The notes: generated by a model not told the origin, from the sequence alone. DNA of 64,000 nt from Allobosea sp. 67-29 (GCF_001898115.1 NZ_MKSQ01000011.1:1-64000), one strand, 5' to 3'. Shown: positions 42,245 to 55,508, counted from the stretch's first letter. Numbers and translations are program-made.

Positions 42245-43311
42245 GCGAAATCCTCCTTCAGACGGGGATACGTCGCGAACGGATTGTCGATCAGGATCTT
42301 GGCCTTGAGGCTATCGGCCAAAAGCGGCGGCAGCGCGTCCTGCCCGTCGAACTGCCAATGCGGATAATCGGTCGAGAACAGCAGCAGATCGTCCGATCCC
42401 ACCTGATCGAGGATGCGCAGCAAAGCATCCCCTTCCATCGGAGCATCGACGGGCTGCAGCGTGAAGCGCACCTGTTCGCGGATGATGTCCGGCGGTGGGC
42501 GGTCGACCCAGGGTATCTCCATGCGCAGGCCGCGCCAGTATTTGTGCAGGCGCCAGAGATAGGCCGGCAGCCAGGTGAAGCCGGATTCGATCAGCACGAC
42601 CTTGAGCATCGGGAATTTCGAGAAAACGCCCTCGCAGACCAGGCTCGTCAACTGTGTCTGGAAGCCTTGCGCCTGGTTGACGTAATCCTCCGTGAAATAG
42701 GACGGCCAGCCCACCGGCGTCACCGGATGGCGATAGGTCGAGCCGGCATGAATGCCGATGGGCAGGCCGTGCCGCGCCGCGGCTTCGTAGATCGGCCACA
42801 GGCTGCGCCGGCCGAGCGGCTGGTCCGCGAGGCAGGGCAGCAGCACCTGGACGAAGCGCCTGTCGGCCGCGCGCCGCTCGATCTCGGCGGCCGCGAGTTG
42901 CGGGCTCTGGATCGGCACGACGATCGAGGCGCGCAGCCGCTTGTCGACATCGAGCCATTCGGCCGCCAGCCAGTCGTTCACGGCGCGGGCGAAGGCGGCA
43001 GCCATGTCCTCGCTGAACAGCGTGGTCACCGCGTAAAGGCAGTTCAGGATGCCGGCGCGGCTGCCGAAGGCGTCGAGCGCCTGGGCGCCGAGCTGCGCAG
43101 GACTGGAGCCAGCCTTGGCTCCGGCGGTGCGCCAGTCGGGCCTTGAGGTCAGGGGCGCGCGCAGCGGGTAGCTCGTGGGTTCCAGATCGTGCACCCCGCG
43201 CTGCGCCACCGCCTCGGCCCATTGCGGCTCGAGATAAGGCACGAGCGCCGCAATCCCGGGCACGGCCGGGTGCAGGTCGCAGTCGATGCCGCCGGTGGCC
43301 GTCGCGCTCAT
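42241..43311 (-). CDS. Amidohydrolase-2 family protein (second of pair)
   Basis: A 356-residue paralogue of the adjacent amidohydrolase: DCDLHP at the N-terminus, GIHAGSTYRHPVTPVGWPSY, VLIESGFTWLPAYLWRLHKYW, and LLFSTDYPHWQFDG near the end. The start is ATG 43311, overlapping the glycosidase stop (ATGA). Frame upstream of this start belongs to another gene's territory. Two related amidohydrolases in tandem suggest sequential or heteromeric action, perhaps on a decarboxylation or hydrolysis step of an aromatic aglycone; that is inference. Confidence 0.85.
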   Translation of the reverse strand: MSATATGGIDCDLHPAVPGIAALVPYLEPQWAEAVAQRGVHDLEPTSYPLRAPLTSRPDWRTAGAKAGSSPAQLGAQALDAFGSRAGILNCLYAVTTLFSEDMAAAFARAVNDWLAAEWLDVDKRLRASIVVPIQSPQLAAAEIERRAADRRFVQVLLPCLADQPLGRRSLWPIYEAAARHGLPIGIHAGSTYRHPVTPVGWPSYFTEDYVNQAQGFQTQLTSLVCEGVFSKFPMLKVVLIESGFTWLPAYLWRLHKYWRGLRMEIPWVDRPPPDIIREQVRFTLQPVDAPMEGDALLRILDQVGSDDLLLFSTDYPHWQFDGQDALPPLLADSLKAKILIDNPFATYPRLKEDFA

Positions 43312-44560
43312 CTGCCTTCGCCCTCGCCGAGCAGGAGATCGATCGCCGCGGTCCACGAGAAGGCCTCGCCGCCGATGCCCGCGCGGTCGAGTGGGTTGAA
43401 ATACTCGCTGAAGCCGGCGTCGCCGATCAACCGCCGGGTATCCGCGGCGACCGAGCGGGCGGCGGCGGCTTCTCCGGCCTCCTGCAGCCCGCTGGCGATC
43501 ATCCAGTTGACGACCGCCCAAACCGGGCCGCGCCAGTAGCGCTGCGGCTCGAACGACGGCGCGTCGGGGTCGGTGGAAGGCACGAGGGCGATCCCGCGAT
43601 CGCGCCAGCCTTCGAGCCGCCCGGCGAGGGCAGGCGCGCGCCCGTGCAGCCCGGCGAAGATCGGCAGAAACCCGGCCGAGGTGCGGATGGGGATGAGATG
43701 GCCGCCGATCAGGTCGCGCGACAGATAATGGCCGAGCGCCTCGTCCCAGAGCCCCCCGAGCAGGGTCTCCTTGCGGGCGATCCGCTCCGCGATGGCCGCG
43801 CATTCCCCACCGTCTCCGAATTGCTCCGCCAATGCCAGCAGGTCACGCTCGGCCCGCAGCAGGATCGCGTTGGTGCCGACATCCGCGATCTTGAAAGGTG
43901 ATATCTCCAGCATGCGCCGCGCCTTCCACCCGGTCTCTCGAAACAGATCGACGAGATGGATGAAGCGCTGGTACTCGATGCCGCGCGGCCGGAACGCGGC
44001 GTCGACATGGCCGATGTCGCGACGGCGGATTTCCGTCGTCGTCTCCGTCGGGACCCGGTCGAGCGCGGCGTCCCAGGCCGGACTGTTGTCCATCCCCGTC
44101 TCCCAGGGATGCAGCGTCGCGACAAGGCCGCTGCGCTCCGGATCGCGCGCCCGTTCCCACCACAGATGATTGCGGACGAGCTTCGGATAGGTCGCCCGGG
44201 CGCGCTCGATGCCGGCCGGGCCCTGGCGCTCCAGCACGAAGCGCACCGCGGTCGCCAGCACCGGCGGCTGCGGGATGCCCGAGGTCGGCGGGGTATGTTC
44301 GACGCCCCAGACCTCGGGGCCCGGGAAATAATCGTCGGAAGGGGCGTGGAAGACGATCTGCGGAACGAGCCCGTCCTCCCATTGGCCTTCGAGCAGCCGC
44401 TCGATCTCGCGCCAGGCCCGCGCGGCGTCGAAGGTGGCCCAGCCCATCGCGACGAAGGCCGAATCCCAGTTCCACTGAAAGGGATAGAGCCGGTCGGTCG
44501 GGACCGTGTAGCCGCCGCGGTCATTGGCGGCGAGGATGGCGCGGGCGCTGGCGATACGGT

Positions 44561-44564
<4 letters not shown>
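43308..44564 (-). CDS. GH63-like glycoside hydrolase (glucosyl/mannosylglycerate hydrolase type)
   Basis: A 418-residue (alpha/alpha)6-barrel glycosidase without a signal peptide, so cytoplasmic. Family landmarks are LYPFQWNWDSAFVAMGW, HPWETGMDNSPAWD, YWRGPVWAVVNWMI and GFSEYFNPLDRAGIGGEAFSWTAA, where the glutamate of SEYFNP is the probable general base. Bacterial relatives hydrolyse glucosylglycerate, mannosylglycerate or other small alpha-glucosides. The start is ATG 44564, overlapping the ATPase stop. It sits directly after a sugar importer, so it likely splits the imported glycoside. Confidence 0.85.
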
Positions 44565-45628
<1,064 letters not shown>

Positions 45629-45634
45629 GCCGCC

Positions 45635-46456
45635 TTACCGATTGCCGATGCCCCACATCGCGAAGAGGCGACGGCGGACGAGGAAGATGAAGAGGACCGA
45701 AGGCACGATCAGTACGAGGCCCCCGGCGAACTGCAGGTGCAGCGGCGATTCGGAGAGAACCGAGAGCAGATACGCCGTCAGCGTGCGCTGCCTCACCGTC
45801 AGCACCGAGGCGGCGAACACCTCGTTCCAGGACAGCACGAAGGCGAAGATCGACGCGGCGGCGATCCCCGGCAGCGCAAGCGGCAGCACTACGCGCAGGA
45901 AGCCGGTGAAGCGCGAGCAGCCGAAGACCCATGCCGCCTCCTCCAGCTCCTTCGGAATGCCCATGAACAGGCTGGCGCAGACCAGGGTCGCAAAGGGTGT
46001 CGCGAGCACCGCATGTACCAGCGCGACGCCGAGCGGCGTGTCATAGACGCCGAGCCGGATGAAGGAGACGGTGAGTGGCAGCGCGAGGATCGCGACCGGG
46101 AAGGCCCGCGTCATCAGGATCAGGACGCGATAGGCACCAGCGCCTCTGAAACGGAAGCGCGCGAGCGCGTATCCAGCGGGGACGCCGAGCGCGAGCGCCA
46201 TCGCCATGGTCAGCGCGGCAGCCTTGACGCTGACCCATGTCGCCCGCCAGACGCCCTCGATCGCCAGGAAGGTCCCGAGCGTCTGGAGGGAAAGCCCGAG
46301 AGGAGCGAAGGGCTTGGGCCATTGCGAGACGATCTCGCGGCCGCCGAGGGCCCCCAGCGCCAGCAGATAGATCGGCAGCAAGGTCCAGGCGCAGAGCACG
46401 GCGACGCCGGCCCAGAGCAGTGCGCGATTTGAAGAGGGCGGGCGGGCCTCGCTCAT
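45635..46456 (-). CDS. Sugar ABC transporter permease (MalG-type)
   Basis: A 273-residue CUT1 permease with six helices and the EAA loop (KELEEAAWVFGCSRFTGFLRVVLPLALPGIAAASIFAFVLSWNEVFAA, the MalG-type SWNE motif). Start ATG 46456 overlaps the preceding permease stop; the frame is open further upstream but non-homologous. Confidence 0.9.
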   Translation of the reverse strand: MSEARPPSSNRALLWAGVAVLCAWTLLPIYLLALGALGGREIVSQWPKPFAPLGLSLQTLGTFLAIEGVWRATWVSVKAAALTMAMALALGVPAGYALARFRFRGAGAYRVLILMTRAFPVAILALPLTVSFIRLGVYDTPLGVALVHAVLATPFATLVCASLFMGIPKELEEAAWVFGCSRFTGFLRVVLPLALPGIAAASIFAFVLSWNEVFAASVLTVRQRTLTAYLLSVLSESPLHLQFAGGLVLIVPSVLFIFLVRRRLFAMWGIGNR

Positions 46457-47304
46457 CAGCGCTGCTCCGCCGGAACCCGCAACGCAACGAGATAGAGCAC
46501 TGTCGCCGCGACCGAGATCGTCATCACCAGAACGGCATAGGCCGCCGCGACCCCGTAGTCCTGGCTGAAATACTGTGCGTTGAAGGCTTCGCTGACGAGC
46601 ACCGGGAAGTTGCGGCCGCCGAGCGCCATCGCCATGGCGAACATTTCGAAGGCGAGCACGGTGCGCAGGATCAGCGCCGTCTGGATCGATGGTTTCAGCA
46701 AGGGCACGGTGATGCGGAAAAAGCGCTGCCACGGCGTGGCGCCGAACACATCCGCCGCTTCCTCGTACTCTTTCGGCAGGAGCTGCACGCCGGCAAGGAG
46801 GATGACGAAGACGATCGCGGTCGCCCGCCAGATCTCGGCGATCACGATCGCTGCGAGAAGCGCCGCCGGCGTCTCGTAGGTCAGCCAGGCCTGCGGCTGT
46901 GCGATCAGCCCGAGTCGGAAGAGGGCCGAGTTGAGCCAGCCCTGGTCGTTGAGGATGGCGAGCCACACGAGGCCGGCCGCCAGATCGGAGATGCCGAGCG
47001 GAATCGACCACACCCAGACCAGCAGGTCGCGGCCGCGCCGGATATTGCGCAGGGCCATCGTCATGCCGAGGGCCAGCACGAGCTGCAGCGGCACGGCGAG
47101 CAGCACGACCTTGAAAGTGTTGGCCAGCGCGTCGGGGAAGTTGAGCTCGTCGGTCATCCGGCGCAGGTTGCCGAGCCCCCAGGCGCCGCCGCTCTCCTGA
47201 AAGGCGAGCACCGCGGTCTGCGCTAGGGGGATGAGGAACAGGCCCGTCAGGAAGAGCGCCGAAGGGGCGATCAGCAGATAAGGCAGTGCCTTCGGCTCGC
47301 GCAT
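46456..47304 (-). CDS. Sugar ABC transporter permease (MalF-type)
   Basis: A 282-residue CUT1 permease with TM1 at LIAPSALFLTGLFLIPLAQTAVLAF and the EAA loop KEYEEAADVFGATPWQRFFRITVPLLKPSIQTALILRTVLAFEMFAMA. It follows the binding-protein gene by 16 bp and overlaps the partner permease. Confidence 0.9.
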   Translation of the reverse strand: MREPKALPYLLIAPSALFLTGLFLIPLAQTAVLAFQESGGAWGLGNLRRMTDELNFPDALANTFKVVLLAVPLQLVLALGMTMALRNIRRGRDLLVWVWSIPLGISDLAAGLVWLAILNDQGWLNSALFRLGLIAQPQAWLTYETPAALLAAIVIAEIWRATAIVFVILLAGVQLLPKEYEEAADVFGATPWQRFFRITVPLLKPSIQTALILRTVLAFEMFAMAMALGGRNFPVLVSEAFNAQYFSQDYGVAAAYAVLVMTISVAATVLYLVALRVPAEQR

Positions 47305-47320
47305 CGCTGCAGCCTCCGCC

Positions 47321-48613
47321 TCATTCGACCGGGCAGGGGCCGTCGCTCGGCTTGTCCGGCAGCCAGCAGCGCGCCTTCGTCTCGGCGATGATGCGCTTCA
47401 ACGCCTGGCCTTGCCGATCGAGCGCAGCCTTGGGATCCTCGCCGCGCAGGACGATGCGCTGGAAGGTATCGAGATACACCTTGTCGAACTCGCCGCCGCG
47501 CTGGTCGAGGCCGACGGGCAGCAGGCTGACCAGCGCATTCTTGGCGCTCGTCATCTTCTGCACCGCGTCGATCTCGAGCTTGAGGCCGGGGTCGATGTCG
47601 CCCGGAAGATCGACCTTGACCACGGGGAAGAACGCGACGGCCTTGGCCGTCTTGACCTGCATGTCGGGCCGCGTGAGGTAGGCGATCAACTGCTTCGCCT
47701 CTTCCGCCTGTGGCGCGCCCTTGGCGATGGCCAGCCCCGCGACGACCGGCATGTAGCCTAGTCCCTTCGGGCCCGAAGGGGCGGGGAAGGCGACGAAATC
47801 GTCGGGCTTGCGCGAGAGCGCGTCGATCAGCCTCGCGACATGGTCGAATGCGATCCAGACGTCTCCGGAGAGCAGCGGCTCCTGCATGAAGCCGTAATTG
47901 GTCGAGTTCGGATTGACGGTCTTCCAGAGATCGCGGAACGTCGTCCACATCGCCACGGCGTCCGGCGACTTGAAGGTCGTGACCACGCCGCCGGTGTAGG
48001 ACGGATAGAGATAGCCCTCGAAGAAGCGGTGCATCAGCCCGGTCGGCCCCGCCGGGAAGCCGATCATGCGTTTGCCCGTCTTGGCCTGGATGTTCGCGCC
48101 CCACTGCGCCAGCTGGTCGTAGGTGAGGGCGTTGATGTCGGCGCCCGCAGGCAGGAAGGGGAGCGCCTGCTTGTTGGCGACCATGATGTAGGTCGCCTGC
48201 ATCCAGGGGATGAACATCTGCTTGGTGGTGCCGAGCTTGCCGGCCTCGACCATGCCGGGATTGAGCCCGCGGTCCTTGAGCGTCTCCAGCACGTCGTCGA
48301 GCGGTACAAGCGACTCCGCCGCCAGGGGCTGCAATTCGCCATGGAGGGCGCCGATGAGGCTCGAGACCGGCTTGCCTGCCTGCTGCTCGGCCCGGATGTG
48401 CACGCCGAGTTGCGGCGGCTGCTCGGTGACGAACTCGGCGCCGCCGGGGAAGTCCTTGAGGATCTCCGAGCGCAGCTTCTGGGCCGACTCGATCGGGCGC
48501 AGCTGCGTCGACAGGAAGACGACCTCGGCAGCGGCTGGCGTCGCGAGCCAGGCGAACGTCAGGGCGGCGAGGACGGCGGAATGCCTAAGCCGCGTCGTGG
48601 GGCCTTTCGTCAT
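47321..48613 (-). CDS. Sugar ABC transporter periplasmic binding protein (family 1)
   Basis: A 430-residue CUT1-type binding protein with a Sec signal peptide (SAVLAALTFAWLATPAAAEV). Mature features include EFVTEQPPQLGVHIRAEQQAG, KQMFIPWMQATYIMVANKQAL, TGKRMIGFPAGPTGLMHRFFEGYLYPSYTGG and YMPVVAGLAIAKGAPQAEEAKQLIAYLT. The start is ATG 48613, just inside the end of lacI (29-bp overlap) with a GGAGACATCC site. It likely binds a di- or oligosaccharide or small glycoside. Confidence 0.9.
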   Translation of the reverse strand: MTKGPTTRLRHSAVLAALTFAWLATPAAAEVVFLSTQLRPIESAQKLRSEILKDFPGGAEFVTEQPPQLGVHIRAEQQAGKPVSSLIGALHGELQPLAAESLVPLDDVLETLKDRGLNPGMVEAGKLGTTKQMFIPWMQATYIMVANKQALPFLPAGADINALTYDQLAQWGANIQAKTGKRMIGFPAGPTGLMHRFFEGYLYPSYTGGVVTTFKSPDAVAMWTTFRDLWKTVNPNSTNYGFMQEPLLSGDVWIAFDHVARLIDALSRKPDDFVAFPAPSGPKGLGYMPVVAGLAIAKGAPQAEEAKQLIAYLTRPDMQVKTAKAVAFFPVVKVDLPGDIDPGLKLEIDAVQKMTSAKNALVSLLPVGLDQRGGEFDKVYLDTFQRIVLRGEDPKAALDRQGQALKRIIAETKARCWLPDKPSDGPCPVE

Positions 48614-49664
48614 CGGATGTCTCCTCCCTGGAGATGGTGCGGCTCTTGTTGCGGCCGTTATCGCTCGGAACAGGTCCATCGGACCGGCGGGGTATCAGGG
48701 TCGCGTCGCGCAGCTCGCTCATCGTGGCGCCGTCGCCGCCCGCGAGCTGGGCCAGCAGCATGTCGAGCATGCGTTTGGCGGCGCCTTCGATATCGGGCTC
48801 GAAGCTGGTCAGCGGCGTTGCCGCATAGCTCGCGACGGGGGAATTGTCGTAGCCGATGACCGAGACGTCGCGGCCGGGACGAAGGCCGGCGTCGCCGAGC
48901 GCATGCAGGGCGCCGATCGCGAGGCGATCCGTGGCGCAAAGCAGCGCGGTCGGGCGCTCCGGCTCCTGCAGCAGTTCGCGCGTCAGCCGATGGCCGTTCT
49001 CCTCGCTCGGTTCGGCGAAGCGGGCCGGGCCGGGCGGCAGGTCCGCCTCGAGCAATGCCGAGCGCCAGCCGGCTTCGCGAAAGAAGCCGAAGCCGTATTC
49101 GAGCGGTGCCCCGATGAACCCGATGTGGCGATGGCCGAAGGCGAGGAGGCGCCGCGTCGCCATCTGGAAGGCGGCCGTCCCGTCGACATCCACGCTCGCA
49201 TGGCCGCCGGCTCGCGTGCGGCCATGGGTAACGAACGGCAGGCGCGCCTCGCGCAGATAGCCGATGCGGTCGTCGTCGAGCCGGGTCCGCGCGACGATCA
49301 TCGCATCGACACGGCGGTTCTCGACCAGTTGACGGTAGAGCGCCAGCTCGGTCGCGCCGGCATGGGCGCTGGACACGATGAGGTCGAGACCGGCCTGGGC
49401 CAGCAGCGGTCCGATCGCCGCGATCAGGCGCAGGTAGAACGGCTCGCCCAGCTGGCCGGGCGCTGTCGGCAGCACGATTCCGACGGCGTCGCTGCGGCCA
49501 CCGCGCAAGCGCCGCGCCGCGGAATTCGCGCGGTAGCCGATCCGTTGCGCCTCCGCCTCCACGCGGCAGCGCGTCGCCTCCGCGACATCGCTGAAGCCGC
49601 CGAGCGCCCGCGATACGGTCGTGATGGAGAGGCTGAGATTGGCGGCGATCTTGGCTAGCGACAC
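48585..49664 (-). CDS. LacI-family transcriptional repressor of the glycoside operon
   Basis: A 359-residue LacI/GalR regulator: DNA-binding head VSLAKIAANLSLSITTVSRALGGFSDVAEATRCRVEAEAQRIGYRANSAARRLR, then a periplasmic-binding-like effector domain (RGGRSDAVGIVLPTA ... DVSVIGYDNSPVASYAATPLTSFEPD). The GTG at 49664 begins the head domain exactly; upstream frame has no homology and crosses the operator. It is the first gene of the operon and overlaps the binding-protein gene, so the repressor is made with its own targets. Confidence 0.9.
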   Translation of the reverse strand: MSLAKIAANLSLSITTVSRALGGFSDVAEATRCRVEAEAQRIGYRANSAARRLRGGRSDAVGIVLPTAPGQLGEPFYLRLIAAIGPLLAQAGLDLIVSSAHAGATELALYRQLVENRRVDAMIVARTRLDDDRIGYLREARLPFVTHGRTRAGGHASVDVDGTAAFQMATRRLLAFGHRHIGFIGAPLEYGFGFFREAGWRSALLEADLPPGPARFAEPSEENGHRLTRELLQEPERPTALLCATDRLAIGALHALGDAGLRPGRDVSVIGYDNSPVASYAATPLTSFEPDIEGAAKRMLDMLLAQLAGGDGATMSELRDATLIPRRSDGPVPSDNGRNKSRTISREETSDDERPHDAA

Positions 49665-49689
49665 GGGCAGCGACCTCGACCAGAACGCT

Positions 49690-49714
49690 ATTCCGAAACG
49701 TTTCGGAATGTCAA
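49690..49714 (-). promoter_or_regulatory. LacI operator inside the promoter of the glycoside operon
   Basis: A perfect 20-bp palindrome at 49690-49709 centred on GAAACGTTTC, the classic LacI/GalR-type core. A consensus -35 TTGACA (minus strand, 49714-49709) abuts it, so the palindrome fills the -35/-10 spacer; a -10 such as ATAGCG would follow after 17 bp. The operator centre is about 36 bp upstream of the lacI GTG. Repressor binding would exclude RNA polymerase. Confidence 0.85.
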
Positions 49715-49988
49715 TCGAGCCGAATCTTCGCCGCGCCGCGCTACTCGGCGTACCTCGCCGGAAATGCCGACCGTGCTTATCCGGCCCGCGTTCGGCCCTG
49801 GGGCTCGCAACGCTGCAATCGCGCAGACAGGACGTCCGCGCTTCCTCTCTCGGGGAGTCGAGCCGACCGTCCGCTCGACCGCTGGCAGCCGGGCTGCCGG
49901 TCTGGGCCACTGCGGCGGCCGCGCGGCGCGGCTATATATCTTGGCGTCGCACGGCTCTGCGTTGCGGAAGCCGCCGGCTCCGGCGACT

Positions 49989-50921
49989 TCAGAACGCGAC
50001 CTTGTCTGCCCCCTTGAGCTGGAGCGTGGCGCGTGCATCCGCAGGCGTTGCGACCTCGAGCCCGAGTCCCTCGACGATCTGGCGGGCCGCACGGACCTGG
50101 TCGGCGTTCGATTTCGCGAGCTGGCCGGGGCCGAGCCACAGCGAATCCTCGAGGCCGACGCGCAGGTTGCCGCCCATCGAGACGGCCATCGCCGCGATGG
50201 CGAGCTGATGGCGTCCGGCCCCGAGGACCGACCACTGGTAGTCATCCCCGAAGAGCCGGTCCGCCGTGCGCTTCATATGGGCGACATCCTCCGGATGCGG
50301 GCCGATGCCGCCGAGGATTCCGAAGACCGACTGCACGAAGAAGGGCGGCTTCACCAGCCCGCGGTCGGCGAAATGGGCGAGGGTGTAGAGATGGCCGATG
50401 TCGTAGCACTCGATCTCGAAGCGCGTGCCGTTTTCAGCGCAGGTCGTCAGGATGTTCTCGATGTCCTGGAAGGTGTTCTTGAAGATCCGGTCCTTCGAGC
50501 CTTCGAGATAGGGGCGCTCCCACTCATGCTCGAACGTCTTGAAGCGTCCCAGCATCGGGTAGAGGCCGAAATTCATCGAGCCCATGTTGAGCGAGGCAAC
50601 CTCCGGCTTGAAATGGGCGCAAGGACCAAGCCGCTCCTCGACGCCCATGGTCGGCGCGCCGCCGGTGGTGATGTTGATGACGGCGTCGCAGCGCTGCTTG
50701 ATCACCTTGAGGAACGGCTCGAAGGCTTCTGGCGACTGGTCGGGCTGGCCGGTCTTCGGATTGCGGGCGTGGACATGCACCAGCGCCGCGCCCGCTTCCG
50801 CCGCGCCCACGGCGGCGTCGATGATCTGCTCCGGCGTCACCGGCAGATGCGGCGACATCGAGGGTGTGTGGATCGCGCCGGTGACCGCGCAGGTGATCAT
50901 GACTTTGCGGTTCTTCGCCAT
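49989..50921 (-). CDS. BKACE-family beta-keto acid cleavage enzyme (DUF849)
   Basis: A 310-residue TIM-barrel Zn enzyme of the 3-keto-5-aminohexanoate-cleavage (BKACE) family: MITCAVTGAIHTPSMSPHLPVTPEQI, metal ligands His49 and His51 in LVHVHARNPKTGQP, NITTGGAPTMGVEERL and the C-terminal NLRVGLEDSLWLGPG. These condense a beta-keto acid with acetyl-CoA to give acetoacetate and a new acyl-CoA. Beside a carnitine-dehydrogenase-like gene the likely substrate is 3-dehydrocarnitine or a similar betaine keto acid. The 49711-49988 stretch beyond it holds only the lacI promoter. Confidence 0.88.
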   Translation of the reverse strand: MAKNRKVMITCAVTGAIHTPSMSPHLPVTPEQIIDAAVGAAEAGAALVHVHARNPKTGQPDQSPEAFEPFLKVIKQRCDAVINITTGGAPTMGVEERLGPCAHFKPEVASLNMGSMNFGLYPMLGRFKTFEHEWERPYLEGSKDRIFKNTFQDIENILTTCAENGTRFEIECYDIGHLYTLAHFADRGLVKPPFFVQSVFGILGGIGPHPEDVAHMKRTADRLFGDDYQWSVLGAGRHQLAIAAMAVSMGGNLRVGLEDSLWLGPGQLAKSNADQVRAARQIVEGLGLEVATPADARATLQLKGADKVAF

Positions 50922-50954
50922 GCTTCGGCTCCTCTTCTCGCGCGGCTCTGCGTT

Positions 50955-51896
50955 TCAGTCCGGCTTGCGTGCAGCGGTGCGCTTGTGCGCTCGCAGCGCC
51001 GCGAGCCTGCCGTCGCGCCAGTCGCTCAGGCGCTTGACGCGGTCGGGGGACTGGGCGCCGCGCCATTCGCGCATCACCTCGGCCACGGTCGTCGTCTCGA
51101 ACGGGTTTGCCAGGCCTTCCGACGATTTCACCATCCGATCGAGCGAGGCGGCGTAGCGGGAACAGTAGTCAGGAATGCCGCCGGGCGCATTGAGCTCGAT
51201 GGTTTCGAACGGCCCCATGAAGGCCCAGCGCAGTCCGAGGCCGTCACGGATCGTCTTGTCGACATCCTCGGCGCTGGCGACGCCTTCGCCGACGAGGCGG
51301 AAGGCCTCGGCCAGCAGCACCGCCTGCAGCCGGTTGAGGACGAAGCCGGCCTTCTCCTTGCGCAGGGTGATCGGTACCTGACCCGCTTTCTCATAGATCG
51401 CCTTGGCGCGCTCGACGACGGCCGGATCGGTCCAGGGGGCCGGCGCGATCTCGACGATCGGGACGAGATGGGGAGGGTTCACGGGATGTCCGACGAGGCA
51501 GCGGGCGCGGCCCTTCAGTCCCTCGCTGACGACCGAGGCCATGATGAAGGAGGTTGATGAAGACAGGATGGCTTCGGGAGTGGCAAGCGAGTCCATCTCC
51601 GCGAAGAGCGCACGCTTCGCCTCGACGGTCTCCGGCCCGTTCTCCTGCACGAAGTCGGCGCCGGCCAGGGCGTCGGCGAGGCCCGACGCCACCCGGATGC
51701 GGGCGAGGGAGCCCTTCGGATCGTCGACCAGCCCGTGCTCGGCCAGCTCCCGGAGATTGGTTGCGATGTGCGTTCGTGCCGCCTCGGCGGCACCTGGCGC
51801 GACGTCCTGCAGCGCGACGTCGAAGCCGTGGCTGGCGAAGACGGTGGCCCAGGCGCGGCCGATCAGGCCGGAACCGACGATGGCGATCTTGGTCAT
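50955..51896 (-). CDS. 3-hydroxyacyl-CoA dehydrogenase family (L-carnitine dehydrogenase-like)
   Basis: A 313-residue two-domain NAD-dependent dehydrogenase: Rossmann motif IAIVGSGLIGRAWATVFASHGF, ENGPETVEAKRALFAEMD, catalytic histidine in LVGHPVNPPHLVPIVEI, and a helical C-domain (GFVLNRLQAVLLAEAFRLVGEGVASAEDVDKTIRDGLGLRWAFMGPFETIELN). This length and the GHPVNPPHLVPIVE motif suit lambda-crystallin/carnitine dehydrogenases rather than full FadB proteins. It would oxidise a 3-hydroxy acid to the 3-keto acid used by the BKACE enzyme 33 bp downstream. Confidence 0.87.
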   Translation of the reverse strand: MTKIAIVGSGLIGRAWATVFASHGFDVALQDVAPGAAEAARTHIATNLRELAEHGLVDDPKGSLARIRVASGLADALAGADFVQENGPETVEAKRALFAEMDSLATPEAILSSSTSFIMASVVSEGLKGRARCLVGHPVNPPHLVPIVEIAPAPWTDPAVVERAKAIYEKAGQVPITLRKEKAGFVLNRLQAVLLAEAFRLVGEGVASAEDVDKTIRDGLGLRWAFMGPFETIELNAPGGIPDYCSRYAASLDRMVKSSEGLANPFETTTVAEVMREWRGAQSPDRVKRLSDWRDGRLAALRAHKRTAARKPD

Positions 51897-51942
51897 GGCA
51901 ACGGGTCCTTGCCGCGGCTCGGGAGGGGAAACATCGCAATGC

Positions 51943-54474
<2,532 letters not shown>

Positions 54475-54475
54475 C

Positions 54476-55351
54476 TCACTCGAAGCGCTGGATGCGCTCG
54501 CCGAACAGGCCGCGCGGGCGGAACAGGAGGACGAGCAGCATCATCAGATAGATCACCGCCGTCGACCATTGCGTGTAGCCGAGCCCAATGGTGATGCCCT
54601 TGACGAGGCCGACCATCAGCGCCGCGACCACGACGCCCCAGAACGAGCCGAGGCCGCCGATCACGACCACGACGAAGGCCGGCGTGATGATCTCCTGCCC
54701 CATGGCCGGGTGGATCGAATAGATCGGCGCCAGCAGCACGCCGGCCAGGCCGGCGAGCCCGATGCCGATCCCGGCCACGGCCATCATGTAGGGCTGCAAC
54801 GAGATGCCGAGCGCTCCGACCATGTCCGGATTCTGCACGCCGGCTCGCACGACCCGGCCGAAGGCCGTCCGCTGCAGCAGGAACCAGAGGCCGAGGACAC
54901 AGACGGCTGCGATGGCGATCAGCAGCGCGCGGTAGCGTGAATAGATGAAGTCGCCGATGAAGATCTGGCCGCGCAGCGCCGGCGGGATCGAGAAGGAGAG
55001 CGGCGGCGCGCCGAAGATCATGCGCAGCGACTGTTCCGCGACCATGGCCAGCCCGAAGGTGAGGAGCAGCGACAGGATCGGATCGCGCCTGTAGAAGTGG
55101 CGGAACAATCCGCGTTCGATGACGATGCCGATGAGCGCGACGAGCACGGGAGAGGCGAAGATCGCCCCGCCGAAGCCGACATGCGGCGCCAGCACGATGG
55201 TGAGATAGGCCCCGATCGCATAGAAGGCGCCGTGCGCCAGGTTGACGATCCCGCCGAGCGAGAAGATCAGCGACAGTCCGAGCGCGATCAGGAGGTAATA
55301 GACCCCGTCGAGCAACCCGTTCAGCACCTGCTGGATGAAGAGGGTAAGCAA
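54476..55351 (-). CDS. LIV-type ABC transporter permease (LivH)
   Basis: A 291-residue LivH-type permease with about eight helices: LLDGVYYLLIALGLSLIFSLGGIVNLAHGAFYAIGAYL, the loop FGRVVRAGVQNPDMVGALGI and GQEIITPAFVVVVIGGLGSFWG. It is the partner of the fused LivMGF protein immediately downstream. It is separated from the binding-protein gene by 157 bp containing a stable hairpin. Confidence 0.92.
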   Translation of the reverse strand: MLTLFIQQVLNGLLDGVYYLLIALGLSLIFSLGGIVNLAHGAFYAIGAYLTIVLAPHVGFGGAIFASPVLVALIGIVIERGLFRHFYRRDPILSLLLTFGLAMVAEQSLRMIFGAPPLSFSIPPALRGQIFIGDFIYSRYRALLIAIAAVCVLGLWFLLQRTAFGRVVRAGVQNPDMVGALGISLQPYMMAVAGIGIGLAGLAGVLLAPIYSIHPAMGQEIITPAFVVVVIGGLGSFWGVVVAALMVGLVKGITIGLGYTQWSTAVIYLMMLLVLLFRPRGLFGERIQRFE

Positions 55352-55431
55352 GGGATGGCCTTTGCGGGATGGTGCGGTGTGACAGGCGCCGCGGCGACTC
55401 CCGGGCTTGGCCCGGCCATCGCGGAGCGGAC

Positions 55432-55455
55432 GGGAGGCGCCGAACGGCGCCTCCC
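55432..55455. repeat. Stable hairpin between binding-protein and livH genes
   Basis: A 10-bp perfect stem GGGAGGCGCC / GGCGCCTCCC with a GAAC loop. It has no T-tract on the minus strand, so it is more likely an mRNA-stabilising or attenuating hairpin than a full terminator. Confidence 0.7.
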
Positions 55456-55508
55456 GGTCGTGAGATTCGCGAGGCCGCGCCTCGCCGCCCTGAAGCGGCG
55501 GCGCGCGA

